Assembly (NCBI GenBank): GCA_964350945.1
Contig: CAYGLF010000009.1
Coordinates: 1 to 59,660, forward strand
Reading direction: 5' to 3'
Source of the DNA: CAYGLF01 sp964350945
GTDB taxonomy: Bacteria; Chlamydiota; Chlamydiia; Chlamydiales; JAAZZY01
Length of the DNA: 59,660 bases
Positions 52,428 to 59,660 of this stretch are shown here, one piece after another. The first letter of the stretch is position 1. Every line of letters begins with the position of its first letter. The position numbers and the translations under genes were made by a program. The notes under the pieces are model-generated. The model ran no database searches and had not been told where the DNA came from. It saw nothing but the letters and a program-made list of their open reading frames with translations.

Positions 52428-52862
52428 ATGAGCACTGAACAAAAAACACTGTCAATTATTAAACCCGACGCTGTTGGGTGTAATGAGATTGGAGCTATCT
52501 TATCTAAATTTGAAGAAGCTGGTTTGGTAATTGTTGCAGCAAAAATGATGCACTTATCAAAGGAACAAGCTCAAGAATTTTATGGGATTCATAAAGACAA
52601 ACCCTTTTTTGATGAGCTTGTTGATTTTATGACTTCAGGTCCTGTAATGGTTCAGGTGCTGCTAGGTGAAGATGCTGTGAACAAGAATCGTGAAGTTATG
52701 GGAGCCACGAACCCAGATAATGCAAACAAAGGAACTATTCGCGCTGAGTTTGCAAAGTCAGTAGGAGAAAATGCAGTTCACGGTTCAGACAGCCCAGAGA
52801 CAGCCGCTCAAGAAATCTCCTTTTTCTTTAAAGAGAGTGAGATTTTAGAGAGAACTCGTTAG
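52428..52862 (+). CDS. ndk: Nucleoside diphosphate kinase
   Basis: The 144-residue enzyme transfers the gamma-phosphate between nucleoside triphosphates and diphosphates. TLSIIKPDAVG opens the fold, VMGATNPDNANKGTIRAEF is the nucleotide-binding region and ENAVHGSDSPE contains the phosphorylated His. GAGGGAAC precedes the ATG. It is a single gene with its own promoter. In an organism importing ATP it would spread phosphate to other nucleotides. Confidence 0.97.
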   Translation: MSTEQKTLSIIKPDAVGCNEIGAILSKFEEAGLVIVAAKMMHLSKEQAQEFYGIHKDKPFFDELVDFMTSGPVMVQVLLGEDAVNKNREVMGATNPDNANKGTIRAEFAKSVGENAVHGSDSPETAAQEISFFFKESEILERTR

Positions 52863-52902
52863 GTCTCTTTTCAATAAAACTTCTTTTTTTTCATAATAGT
52901 TT

Positions 52903-53637
52903 TTAAAGAGAGAACTCCCTGCCTAGGTAGCTCTCTCTTGCTTCTTTATTATTAACGAGATCTTGTGCCGTGCCACTAAAAGTAACTTGTCCTTGTTGAA
53001 TCAAATAGCAACGGTCGACCACTTGAAATATTTCACGTGCGTTATGATCTGTAATCAGAATGCTAATTTTTTTGTAGGCGAGTAATCGGATCATTTCTTT
53101 GACATCATGGATGGTAATTGGGTCGATATTTGCAAATGGCTCATCTAAAAGTAGGAAAGATGGGTTTGTCACGAGAGCTCTTGTAATTTCTAATCGCCTG
53201 CGCTCACCTCCTGATAGGGAAGTTGATTTTTTCTTAGCAAGTTTTTGTAAGTTGAGCTCTGAGAGAAGCTCTTCTAAACGTTTTTTTCTTTCTCTATAGG
53301 TGAGAGGAAGTGTTTCTAAAATGCATAAGATATTTTTTTCAACACTCAGATTTCTAAAAATAGAAGGCTCTTGGGCTAGATATCCCATTCCCATTTGGGC
53401 ACGTTTAGAGATTGAATAAGAAGAAATATCTTGCCCTTTAAAAAAGATTCGCCCTTTATCTTGTTTAATCAGTCCCACCGACATATAAAAAGCAGTTGTT
53501 TTTCCAGCCCCATTTGGACCTAACAAACCCAAAACTTCCCCTTCATGAATTCCAAAGCTAAGCTTTTCAACGACCTGCTTAGAGCCATATCTTTTTTCTA
53601 GTTTGTCTACGCGGAATAAAAAGTCATCTTGCGTCAT
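52903..53637 (-). CDS. lptB: LPS export ABC ATPase LptB
   Basis: The 244-residue ATPase has Walker A GPNGAGKTTAFY, Q-loop MGYLAQEPSIFRNLSVE, signature SLSGGERRRLEITRAL and Walker B FLLLDEPFANIDP. The AQEPSIFR Q-loop is typical of LptB. It powers transfer of lipooligosaccharide from the inner membrane through LptC and LptA. It overlaps the upstream lptA-like gene by 4 bases. Confidence 0.95.
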   Translation of the reverse strand: MTQDDFLFRVDKLEKRYGSKQVVEKLSFGIHEGEVLGLLGPNGAGKTTAFYMSVGLIKQDKGRIFFKGQDISSYSISKRAQMGMGYLAQEPSIFRNLSVEKNILCILETLPLTYRERKKRLEELLSELNLQKLAKKKSTSLSGGERRRLEITRALVTNPSFLLLDEPFANIDPITIHDVKEMIRLLAYKKISILITDHNAREIFQVVDRCYLIQQGQVTFSGTAQDLVNNKEARESYLGREFSL

Positions 53638-54254
53638 AAGGTCTCCTTACTTTTTAAAGAAAAGTGATCTTTTAAATCCTTAAAATCTTTGGGATCAAAT
53701 AAGATGCTGGTATCGCCTATACTCTGTATTCTAGGTTTAGAGGTGCTAATACTATGGTCAATTAAGATTTTTGGCGCACTTAAATGCGTGTTATTTGAAG
53801 GGTCATAGTAGGTGACCCGTCGACCCGAATTGGCAGACAATATGACTTTTTCATGTCGATAATCATAATCTAGTTGGTCAGCGTGTGCATACTCAGGGTC
53901 GGACTCTTCTTTTTTTAAGCTCCTCTCTTGCATTAAGTAAACATTTCCATAGATTTTGAGTTTATCTAACAAAATTTTGTTGTCTATATGAGTATAGCTA
54001 AGTTCTAACTGGTCGGAATAAAGGTCTCTAATGCCATCTTGAAAATGGATCTGTTTTTGAGGGGTTGGGTGCGAGTTAAGGCATCTTAAATTATGCAGAT
54101 TACAGTCTAGTTGTACGGGCTCATAACAGGTAATGACAAAGTTTTGTTCTTTGATCGGATGATGGTAGGTAATATGTGTTTTGCCCTCGCAGGTAATTGG
54201 GAAGTCTGCAAAAAGTACTGTAGAAAAAAAGATAAAGAGGAGGTAAAACTTCAT
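53634..54254 (-). CDS. lptA: LptA/OstA-like periplasmic LPS bridge protein
   Basis: The 206-residue exported protein has a signal peptide (about residues 1-16, ending LFA-D) and a beta-rich OstA-like body. Repeated strands include LYSDQLELSYTHIDNKI, LDKLKIYGNVYLMQE, HADQLDYDYRHEKVIL and NTHLSAPKILID. This is the beta-jellyroll layout of LptA, which carries lipooligosaccharide across the periplasm. Context between lptC-like and lptB genes supports it; sequence similarity alone is modest. Confidence 0.78.
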   Translation of the reverse strand: MKFYLLFIFFSTVLFADFPITCEGKTHITYHHPIKEQNFVITCYEPVQLDCNLHNLRCLNSHPTPQKQIHFQDGIRDLYSDQLELSYTHIDNKILLDKLKIYGNVYLMQERSLKKEESDPEYAHADQLDYDYRHEKVILSANSGRRVTYYDPSNNTHLSAPKILIDHSISTSKPRIQSIGDTSILFDPKDFKDLKDHFSLKSKETL

Positions 54255-54883
54255 GGCATAACTTCTGGTTGAGTGATAGAGGCATTTAAATTGTGCGCTG
54301 ACAGTCTAGGTTCTTGTCCGCTCAATATAAACTGTATCGAGTCACATTCACCCTCTAATATTTTAACCCCTTGTTTTAGAGGCATTTTATCAGAAATCTC
54401 ATGTCCAGGCAACTGATAGATCGTTATTAAAGAGTGTTTTGCATTAAATTCTTGAGAGTTGTAGTTATAGCACCCTAAACTTACTTTTAAAACGCACACT
54501 TGCTGCATGGGGGTTCCCTCTTCGGAGGACTCCAAACCATTTTTATCTATATAGTATTTTTTTTGCTGAATGTAGCAAAGGCAGTCATTTATTTTTTCTA
54601 TAGCATTTGTTTGAAATTGAATGTCTTGTTGTAGCACTAGAGTCGATTCATTGCTTTTGATCAGGGCTCTTAGTTTTTCCCCTTTCCTCGAAATCCACAG
54701 ATTTTTGCTTACCTCTTCTCTCGATGAAGAGCCTTGCGAGGCTTGCACTTTAGGTTGCACATCCTGTAATGTTTTTTGATACCGTGCTTTTGACCGGGGA
54801 GTAATTCTAAAGACTTCTCGAGCTGTGAAGAAAAAACATATGAATAAGCATAGAAAAATCAATGAGCTTCTTTTTTTAAACAT
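54251..54883 (-). CDS. LptC-like membrane-anchored protein
   Basis: The ATG at 54883 overlaps the kdsA stop by 8 bases and is preferred to an in-frame TTG at 54916. The 210-residue product has one N-terminal membrane helix (about residues 6-24). Its periplasmic domain contains Cys-bearing strands (CLCYIQQKKYYIDKNGLES, VCVLKVSLGCYNY). Size, topology and position between kdsA and lptAB fit LptC, the inner-membrane partner of LptBFG. Direct sequence similarity is not obvious. It corresponds in place to CT654. Confidence 0.65.
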   Translation of the reverse strand: MFKKRSSLIFLCLFICFFFTAREVFRITPRSKARYQKTLQDVQPKVQASQGSSSREEVSKNLWISRKGEKLRALIKSNESTLVLQQDIQFQTNAIEKINDCLCYIQQKKYYIDKNGLESSEEGTPMQQVCVLKVSLGCYNYNSQEFNAKHSLITIYQLPGHEISDKMPLKQGVKILEGECDSIQFILSGQEPRLSAHNLNASITQPEVMP

Positions 54884-55703
54884 CGAAGGATTGAACCGTG
54901 CGGTAGATTTTTTCAAGTTGAGTGATTAATTGCGGGAGTTTTTCAAATGAAAAAACAGAGGCTGAATCACTCAGTGCCTCTTTGGGGCAAGGGTGTGCTT
55001 CGATAAACAAGGCATTGGCACCAGATGCAATTGCAGCTTTTGCTAGGGTAGGAATAAATTCTCTTTGTCCGCCTGAACTTTTCCCAAGCCCCCCCGGAAG
55101 TTGGACTGAGTGAGAGGCATCAAAGCAGACCGGATAGCCTAGTTTCTGCATAATGGGGATTGCACGCATGTCACTGACCAGGTTGTTATATCCAAAAGAG
55201 GTGCCACGATCTACTAAAATAATCTGATGGTGTCCGCAGCTTTCAATTTTATCCACCACCTGTTGCATATCCCAAGGAGCTAAAAACTGTCCTTTTTTGA
55301 CCTGGATAACCGCTTTGGTTTGAGCGCAGGCCACTATAAGATCCGTCTGTCTACATAAAAAGGCGGGGACTTGGATGATATCACATACCTCAGCGGCAAG
55401 GTGCGCCTGTTCTTCATTGTGCACATCAGTTACAATGGGCAGGTCAAGTTCAGTTTTGATTCGTTTTAAAATCCGAAGGCCTTCTAGTAGGCCGGGGCCT
55501 CTAAATGAGTCTATCGAACTTCTGTTGGCTTTATCGAAGCTAGATTTAAACACAAAGTTGACATTTAGCGAGCTAAAAATCTGTTTGAGCTTACTTGCAC
55601 ACTCAAATGTATGTTCCTCATTTTCAATGACACAGGGCCCAGACATTACGGTGAGTTTTTGTTTTTCCCCAACTTTAAAGTTTTTAATAGTAACAGTATG
55701 CAT
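54876..55703 (-). CDS. kdsA: KDO-8-phosphate synthase
   Basis: The 275-residue aldolase condenses phosphoenolpyruvate with arabinose-5-phosphate to give KDO-8-P for the lipooligosaccharide core. Seen are VMSGPCVIENEEHTFECA, FKSSFDKANRSSIDSFRGPG, PIVTDVHNEEQA, VKKGQFLAPWD, RGTSFGYNNLVSDMRA and CFDASHSVQLPG. It is the first gene of a kdsA-lptC-lptA-lptB unit with overlapping ends, coupling KDO synthesis to export. Confidence 0.97.
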   Translation of the reverse strand: MHTVTIKNFKVGEKQKLTVMSGPCVIENEEHTFECASKLKQIFSSLNVNFVFKSSFDKANRSSIDSFRGPGLLEGLRILKRIKTELDLPIVTDVHNEEQAHLAAEVCDIIQVPAFLCRQTDLIVACAQTKAVIQVKKGQFLAPWDMQQVVDKIESCGHHQIILVDRGTSFGYNNLVSDMRAIPIMQKLGYPVCFDASHSVQLPGGLGKSSGGQREFIPTLAKAAIASGANALFIEAHPCPKEALSDSASVFSFEKLPQLITQLEKIYRTVQSFDV

Positions 55704-55716
55704 AAAATTTTTTATA

Positions 55717-55745
55717 TTGGTTTTATTTAATTCATTAATTATAAT
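55717..55745 (+). promoter_or_regulatory. khpA promoter
   Basis: TTGGTT (55717-55722) and a perfect TATAAT (55740-55745) are exactly 17 bases apart. The predicted leader to the khpA ATG is about 120 bases. Confidence 0.6.
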
Positions 55746-55873
55746 CCATCAGCAAATAAAAGCAAGCAGGGCAATCACGTAAGTTATCTGATTTTGCCTC
55801 GCGCCTTTATACCAAGCTCTATCACTGTTTTAGAGCCAGCAAATTGAAACTAAAACTCTCACGAGGACGAATA

Positions 55874-56128
55874 ATGAAAGAATTTGTCGAATATATTGTA
55901 AAGTGTCTAGTAGATAATCCGGACGATGTTAAAATTAGTGAAATCGGGGGAACCCAAACTCTTATTATTGAGCTGTCAGTACAGAAAGCTGATATTGGAA
56001 AAATTATAGGGAAAAAAGGAAAGACGATCAATGCGATTCGTACTCTTCTAATGTCTGTTGCAAGCCGCAATGGAATTCGAGTGAGCCTTGAAATTCTAGA
56101 AGAAGGTGGAGAAAAGGTAGAAGCTTAA
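55874..56128 (+). CDS. khpA: KH-domain RNA-binding protein KhpA
   Basis: The 84-residue protein is essentially one KH domain: an opening helix EFVEYIVKCLVDNPDDV and the RNA-binding loop IGKIIGKKGKTINAIRTLL (GxxG as GKKG). Length and sequence match the KhpA/YlqC family, small global RNA-binding proteins. The start at 55874 follows GAGGACG; an upstream in-frame ATG at 55844 would add ten residues and lacks such a site. It is convergent with the pyrophosphatase-like gene, 8 bases apart. Confidence 0.93.
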   Translation: MKEFVEYIVKCLVDNPDDVKISEIGGTQTLIIELSVQKADIGKIIGKKGKTINAIRTLLMSVASRNGIRVSLEILEEGGEKVEA

Positions 56129-56136
56129 ATAAATCT

Positions 56137-58767
56137 TTATTTAATTACTGGCAAGAAAGGCGTGATCTGCGTCTTTCTTGAGTTTAAGGTGCCTGCGTCA
56201 AATGATAAGATGACTATAGGCGCCTGTTTTTTTGTCTTAATTCGATCTACTTGAGGGATGTCTTTGAAGTGATGCTTGAAGATATTTTCATAAAACTCTG
56301 CGCCTTTCCCAAGGATTTGATATTGGAATTGAATGGAGCTGACTTTGGGAGAGTTTCTAAATGCATTTAGGAAGCTCGAGAGTCGGTTGATTGCTTGAGC
56401 TGTTTGTGGAATCCAAATCCATAAAGCATCTTGATGTTTGTGATTAGGGGGAGCTGCTTGATAGACCTCTTCTGCACTAGGGATGGTGCTAATCATGTGC
56501 ATGTGCAGGTCTACTTGAGGATTCGCTTCACTACTTTTTTTAGCCTGCTGCCACCATTGGTGGAGCAATAAACCATATTTTTTTTCAAGGTAAGGAGCGC
56601 TGTGAGAAAATATTTTGGTCTGCCCAATATGAGCACAGCCATTTTGCTCTTTGGTGTCGGCAAATAGTTCTTGAGATTTTCCCAAAGCTGTTTGGTCAAT
56701 CGCTTCTTTAATTTGGATCTCTCTTTTCTCAAATATGGTCTTATAGATCGAATACATATCAGGGTTTTGTACAATCTGTAAAACTGCTTTTTTGACGAAA
56801 TCTGTATCGTGGGGGATTGAATCAAAAGAGAGAGTTTCTAATTCCTCTTGGGAAGCGATGGACTTGATGCGGTTTAGCAGTTGAGCAGTACACAAAACGT
56901 CTCTTTTGGTAGCTTTTGAGAAAAGGTCTGTGTCATCAATAATGGCATGAAGGAAAGATAAGTACTCTAAATATTCTCTTTGAGGGTGAACGAAGTAAGT
57001 GGAGGATTGCTTGTGGGCTAAAGCTCTTGTGAGTAGCCGGTTTTTAATGCGAGCTGCAGAAGGGGTTATAGAGTCTCCAAATGGCCTCTTTACTTGTTTG
57101 TCCAACTCTTTTTTCTCTAGGTTGCCTGCGCTGTAGAGATCGTTAATTATAAAAGACTGTTCAGCAACTAAGACATTACAAGACTGTACATCACCTATAA
57201 TTGCAAATGGAGGTGATGTGGTTTTAAAGTCTGCTTTGTGGTGATCCATAACACTAATAATTTCTAAACTAGCATCTATTTGAACTTCTCTGCGATTGCA
57301 AAAGTCTCTTAGAGAGACCGTTCCCAGACGTTTACCTTGGATATCTTTTGCTCTAATAATTCCAAGAGGAGAGAGAGAACCATCGGCGTTGGGCTGAACA
57401 ATCGCTAGGTAGTTAAAGGTTCCCATTCGGTCACTGACTTCATCAAGTGTAGATTCTGGGGTGACATAGCGAGGAGGAAATCCAAAGACCTGACGTTTGA
57501 TACGAATCGCCATTTCCAGGCTTTCCATATAGGCAGATAGCTCACAAGTAGCTAGGTGGATCGCATTGGAGATTTTGTGAAAAACTTTGAAAATTTGTGA
57601 CCGCGGGCCAATGAGCTTTCCTTGTTTGTCAAAAAGAGTACTCTTGAAAAATGTGGTGCTTAGGTCTTTTTCTAGGTCGTTTATTTTGTTTATTCTGAGT
57701 TTTTTAAGAGTTTTTGCGAAGGTGCTGACTGAAGCGTGGGCTTCATCTTTTAATCCCAATATTTTGCAAAGGGTCATAGAGAAGTCCTTTTGCAATTTAT
57801 GTGAGAGCAATTTTTCATTAATAAGGTTTTTTAAAGGTTGCTCAAATGCATGATGGATGACCTTTAGAATTTGTTTTTTAGTCACAAGCTCTTTCGAAAA
57901 AAGGTCAAAAAGTTGTGTTTGAAGAGAGTTTCCAAACCACTTGAGTAGGTTGGTCACCAGTCTTATTATTTGGCGAATACTCTCATGGTCTTCACTACGC
58001 AAATCACCTACGTAGTGGCCTTGATGGTCAATCACCATGATAGCGTATTTGTGTCTTTCATGGTCTTCTGTAGAGATGATTGAATCATTTAAGTTTTTTT
58101 TAATCAGTCTGCTTTGAGTGGCAAAATCAAGTGCTGTAGGAGAGAGGGTTGATTGATTTTGACATAGGAACTCAAAGAGTTTTCCGCCAAGTAAATCAGT
58201 TAAAGGGGCTGCTTTTTTAGAAGGATAGATACCTCCAGGTGGCATGTTCCAGAAATGAAGGCTTTGGCTGATCCTGGCTCCAAATGCATCCACCCAGCCC
58301 CAGAAAGAGGCGATAGCAGTATCAAGGTCGGGAGAGCCATGTGCACTTACGGTATGACTGCCGGGGCAAGTTGTTTGTAGGCCCAATGGGAAAAGATGTT
58401 GGTAGTCCTCTCTAGGAATGTTTTTGCCAACAATCTTGGCGCGAACCAGGTAGTTCTCCTGTTTATTTAAGCCTGAGAATTGGTTGAGCCAGAATTCAAA
58501 GTCGGAAAAAGAGTAGGTTTCATTGCCCATGCACTCGTTTGTTTTTTCAATAAAATCAAGGGTTGCTGGGAGCAAAAAGCAAGGGGTGTGTACCGCGTCA
58601 ATCAGTTCAAGTAAAAGGGCGCTGATTTGTGCTACACGCTCAATGAGAGGAAGTTTTTTAAAAGAGGGTTTTTGTAGGGGGGAGAGCTTTTGAGAAAGCG
58701 ATTTGAAGGTTTCGAATTTGGAGCAGAATTGATTGGGAACATATTGCTTTGTTCGCTTTTTATTCAT
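56137..58767 (-). CDS. Giant family II pyrophosphatase-like DHH/DHHA2 protein with CBS-like segments
   Basis: This 876-residue protein keeps signatures of manganese family II inorganic pyrophosphatases. SAHGSPDLDTAIASF (His143, Asp147, Asp149) matches HxxPDxD. VMDHHKADF (508-510) is the DHH motif. IIDDTDLFSKAT (about 609-620) matches SDTLxFKSPT. LNSRKTQITPFL near the C-terminus matches the SRKKQ substrate-binding motif. Two CBS-like stretches lie in the insertion between the first two motifs (about 240-260 and 433-476), as in CBS-pyrophosphatases. N-terminal 130 residues and other insertions are unassigned. Family enzymes are 300-550 residues, so this is far larger. AAAAGG precedes the ATG, and tRNA-Arg lies 26 bases upstream. 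Confidence 0.8.
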   Translation of the reverse strand: MNKKRTKQYVPNQFCSKFETFKSLSQKLSPLQKPSFKKLPLIERVAQISALLLELIDAVHTPCFLLPATLDFIEKTNECMGNETYSFSDFEFWLNQFSGLNKQENYLVRAKIVGKNIPREDYQHLFPLGLQTTCPGSHTVSAHGSPDLDTAIASFWGWVDAFGARISQSLHFWNMPPGGIYPSKKAAPLTDLLGGKLFEFLCQNQSTLSPTALDFATQSRLIKKNLNDSIISTEDHERHKYAIMVIDHQGHYVGDLRSEDHESIRQIIRLVTNLLKWFGNSLQTQLFDLFSKELVTKKQILKVIHHAFEQPLKNLINEKLLSHKLQKDFSMTLCKILGLKDEAHASVSTFAKTLKKLRINKINDLEKDLSTTFFKSTLFDKQGKLIGPRSQIFKVFHKISNAIHLATCELSAYMESLEMAIRIKRQVFGFPPRYVTPESTLDEVSDRMGTFNYLAIVQPNADGSLSPLGIIRAKDIQGKRLGTVSLRDFCNRREVQIDASLEIISVMDHHKADFKTTSPPFAIIGDVQSCNVLVAEQSFIINDLYSAGNLEKKELDKQVKRPFGDSITPSAARIKNRLLTRALAHKQSSTYFVHPQREYLEYLSFLHAIIDDTDLFSKATKRDVLCTAQLLNRIKSIASQEELETLSFDSIPHDTDFVKKAVLQIVQNPDMYSIYKTIFEKREIQIKEAIDQTALGKSQELFADTKEQNGCAHIGQTKIFSHSAPYLEKKYGLLLHQWWQQAKKSSEANPQVDLHMHMISTIPSAEEVYQAAPPNHKHQDALWIWIPQTAQAINRLSSFLNAFRNSPKVSSIQFQYQILGKGAEFYENIFKHHFKDIPQVDRIKTKKQAPIVILSFDAGTLNSRKTQITPFLPVIK

Positions 58768-58793
58768 GGGTGGCCTTTTTCGAAAAAAATGAT

Positions 58794-58867
58794 CGGACTG
58801 AGTAGGACTCGAACCTACGACCGTCCGCTTAGAAGGCGGATGCTCTATCCAGCTGAGCTATCAGTCC
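58794..58867 (-). tRNA. tRNA-Arg (TCT anticodon)
   Basis: The 74-base cloverleaf has acceptor stem GGACTGA/TCAGTCC with discriminator G, D arm GCTCAGCTGGATAGAGC, anticodon stem TCCGC/GCGGA around CTTCTAA (anticodon TCT), and T arm with GTTCGAGTCC. CCA is not encoded. Confidence 0.97.
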
Positions 58868-58877
58868 CAAATAGCGA

Positions 58878-58907
58878 ATTCTAAAGTGTTTTGCTGGTTT
58901 TTTTCAA
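58878..58907 (-). promoter_or_regulatory. tRNA-Arg promoter
   Basis: On the minus strand TTGAAA (58907-58902) and TAGAAT (58883-58878) are 18 bases apart, ending 10 bases before the tRNA. The pyrophosphatase-like gene downstream may share it. Confidence 0.6.
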
Positions 58908-58964
58908 GCTATTTTACTAAATTAGTGGGAAGTTACAGTAGAGATTATTTATCAAGGCAAATGG

Positions 58965-59462
58965 ATGGTAAAAGTTTTTTTGGGGATGGGGAGTAATCTT
59001 GGGGTTCCAAGAGAAAATGTGCTGAAAGCTTTTGCACTGATCCAGAAGCTTACGTTCGTTTTTGATGCAAAGTTAAGTTCTCTCTACCAAACATCTCCAA
59101 TATCAGATATCCCTCAAGAAGACTATATGAATGCGGTTTGTTTTTTTGAAACAAAGTGCACCGACCCCTTTTATGTATTAGATTCACTGCAAGATATTGA
59201 ACGTCTCATTGGTAAAAAAGAAAAAGCCAAAAATGCTCCAAGGATTATTGATATAGATCTCTTAATTTTTGAGGGACACTATATTCAAAGTGATCGTCTT
59301 GAGCTCCCACATCCTAGAATGCTTCAGAGGTTATTTGTTTTAAAACCTCTTTTAGAGCTGGTTGGTGAACAAGAAATTTGGGGATTTTCAGTTGCAGATT
59401 GTAAGAAGCTTGTCGACAACGGTACTTCATTTGAAAAACAGATTGTTATAAAAGATTCATAA
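58965..59462 (+). CDS. folK: HPPK, 6-hydroxymethyl-7,8-dihydropterin pyrophosphokinase
   Basis: The 165-residue folate-pathway enzyme has FLGMGSNLGVPRENVLKA, the YQTSPISDIPQEDYMNAV loop, the metal-binding RIIDIDLLIFEG and LPHPRMLQRLFVLKPLLEL. It transfers pyrophosphate from ATP to hydroxymethyl-dihydropterin. In Chlamydia HPPK is usually fused to dihydropteroate synthase; here it is free-standing, and no folP or folB is in view. AAGG precedes the ATG at 58965. Confidence 0.94.
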   Translation: MVKVFLGMGSNLGVPRENVLKAFALIQKLTFVFDAKLSSLYQTSPISDIPQEDYMNAVCFFETKCTDPFYVLDSLQDIERLIGKKEKAKNAPRIIDIDLLIFEGHYIQSDRLELPHPRMLQRLFVLKPLLELVGEQEIWGFSVADCKKLVDNGTSFEKQIVIKDS

Positions 59463-59509
59463 TGTCATAAAATGAGCTCATTTTTTTACTTCGGTGTGCG
59501 GGGGATGAG

Positions 59510-59660
59510 ATGAAGTTAGAGCCTTTTATAAAAAGATTTAAACTTCTTTTTGGTTTTTTGCTTCTTTGCATTTTACAACCCTTAGGGGCATTGTCATCCA
59601 CGGCGGATTCGAAAGCTTGTTTTGCAGCGTCTTCTCAAAAATCAACAACCTCTACAGATA
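59510..59660 (+). CDS. Exported protein, N-terminal fragment cut by the window end
   Basis: The frame opens at an ATG at 59510 with a G-rich stretch (GGGGG) upstream and runs open to the end. The first 50 residues show a signal peptide: basic start (MKLEPFIKRFK), hydrophobic core (LLFGFLLLCILQPLGAL) and a likely cleavage before SSTAD, followed by a Ser/Thr-rich segment. Too little is visible to name it. Another ATG at 59505 stops after two codons. Confidence 0.6.
   Translation, partial: MKLEPFIKRFKLLFGFLLLCILQPLGALSSTADSKACFAASSQKSTTSTD

Noticed and set aside
1..59660. CRISPR arrays, insertion sequences, prophage or replication origin
   Set aside because: No regularly spaced direct repeats, transposase or integrase frames, or DnaA-box clusters were seen.

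Overview
This window is chromosomal DNA from a member of the phylum Chlamydiae. It most likely belongs to one of the amoeba-associated or environmental families rather than Chlamydia itself. The evidence is gene content and gene order. An Npt-type ATP/ADP translocase, a ytgA-ytgB-ytgCR-ytgD metal transporter whose permease carries a fused DtxR-like repressor, dxr and rseP occur in the same order as C. trachomatis CT065-CT072 (numbers from memory). sdhBAC, tatD, exbB/exbD, a TolA-like protein, tolB, pal and a LysM lipoprotein follow the CT591-CT601 block. clpX-clpP-tig-SNF2-mreB-pckA follow CT705-CT710. lptB-lptA-lptC-kdsA follow CT653-CT655. Unlike Chlamydia, the window also has murI, a stand-alone folK, a thymidine kinase, a mutM and several orphan genes. 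No phage, insertion sequence or CRISPR array was seen.

Layout. 1-2042: flotillin/NfeD pair on the minus strand. 2224-5677: a small disordered protein, two tandem DMT transporters and a zinc alcohol dehydrogenase (plus). 5674-8349: GyrI-like, mutM and SRPBCC-epimerase genes (minus). 8519-10285: an ankyrin-SET protein. 10506-12526: tdk, a glycosyltransferase and RidA. 12676-13261: a previously unmarked small-ORF locus with a near-perfect sigma70-type promoter. 13270-20505: rseP, dxr and ytgDCBA. 20851-23139: the CT066-like gene and npt1. 23382-25133: a candidate clan-CD cysteine peptidase. 25185-32906: glycosyltransferase, beta-barrel protein, asd, YciI-like and sdhBAC. 33063-34367: an orphan putative cysteine hydrolase. 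34354-41263: tatD, then the Tol-Pal system with murI and a VOC protein. 41391-45518: an orphan, clpX, clpP, tig and tRNA-Gly. 45947-52862: SNF2, mreB, pckA and ndk. 52903-55703: LPS transport genes and kdsA. 55874-59660: khpA, a giant family II pyrophosphatase-like protein, tRNA-Arg, folK and the start of an exported protein.

How the genes fit together. Many encode envelope work: Tol-Pal cell constriction, Lpt/KdsA lipooligosaccharide, MurI/MreB septal peptidoglycan and RseP envelope stress. Others serve intracellular life (ATP import, metal import with its own repressor) or central metabolism (SDH, PckA, Ndk). The accessory genes between these blocks look like host-interaction candidates: the Ank-SET protein, the clan-CD peptidase-like protein and the GTC-motif protein. 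The two most unusual loci are the 12676-13261 microprotein locus and the 876-residue pyrophosphatase-like protein, which keeps HxxPDxD, DHH and SRKxQ signatures spread across an enlarged scaffold. The microprotein locus has an A_AAA_AAA slippery heptamer, a His/Cys-rich downstream frame and two overlapping small ORFs with good ribosome-binding sites.
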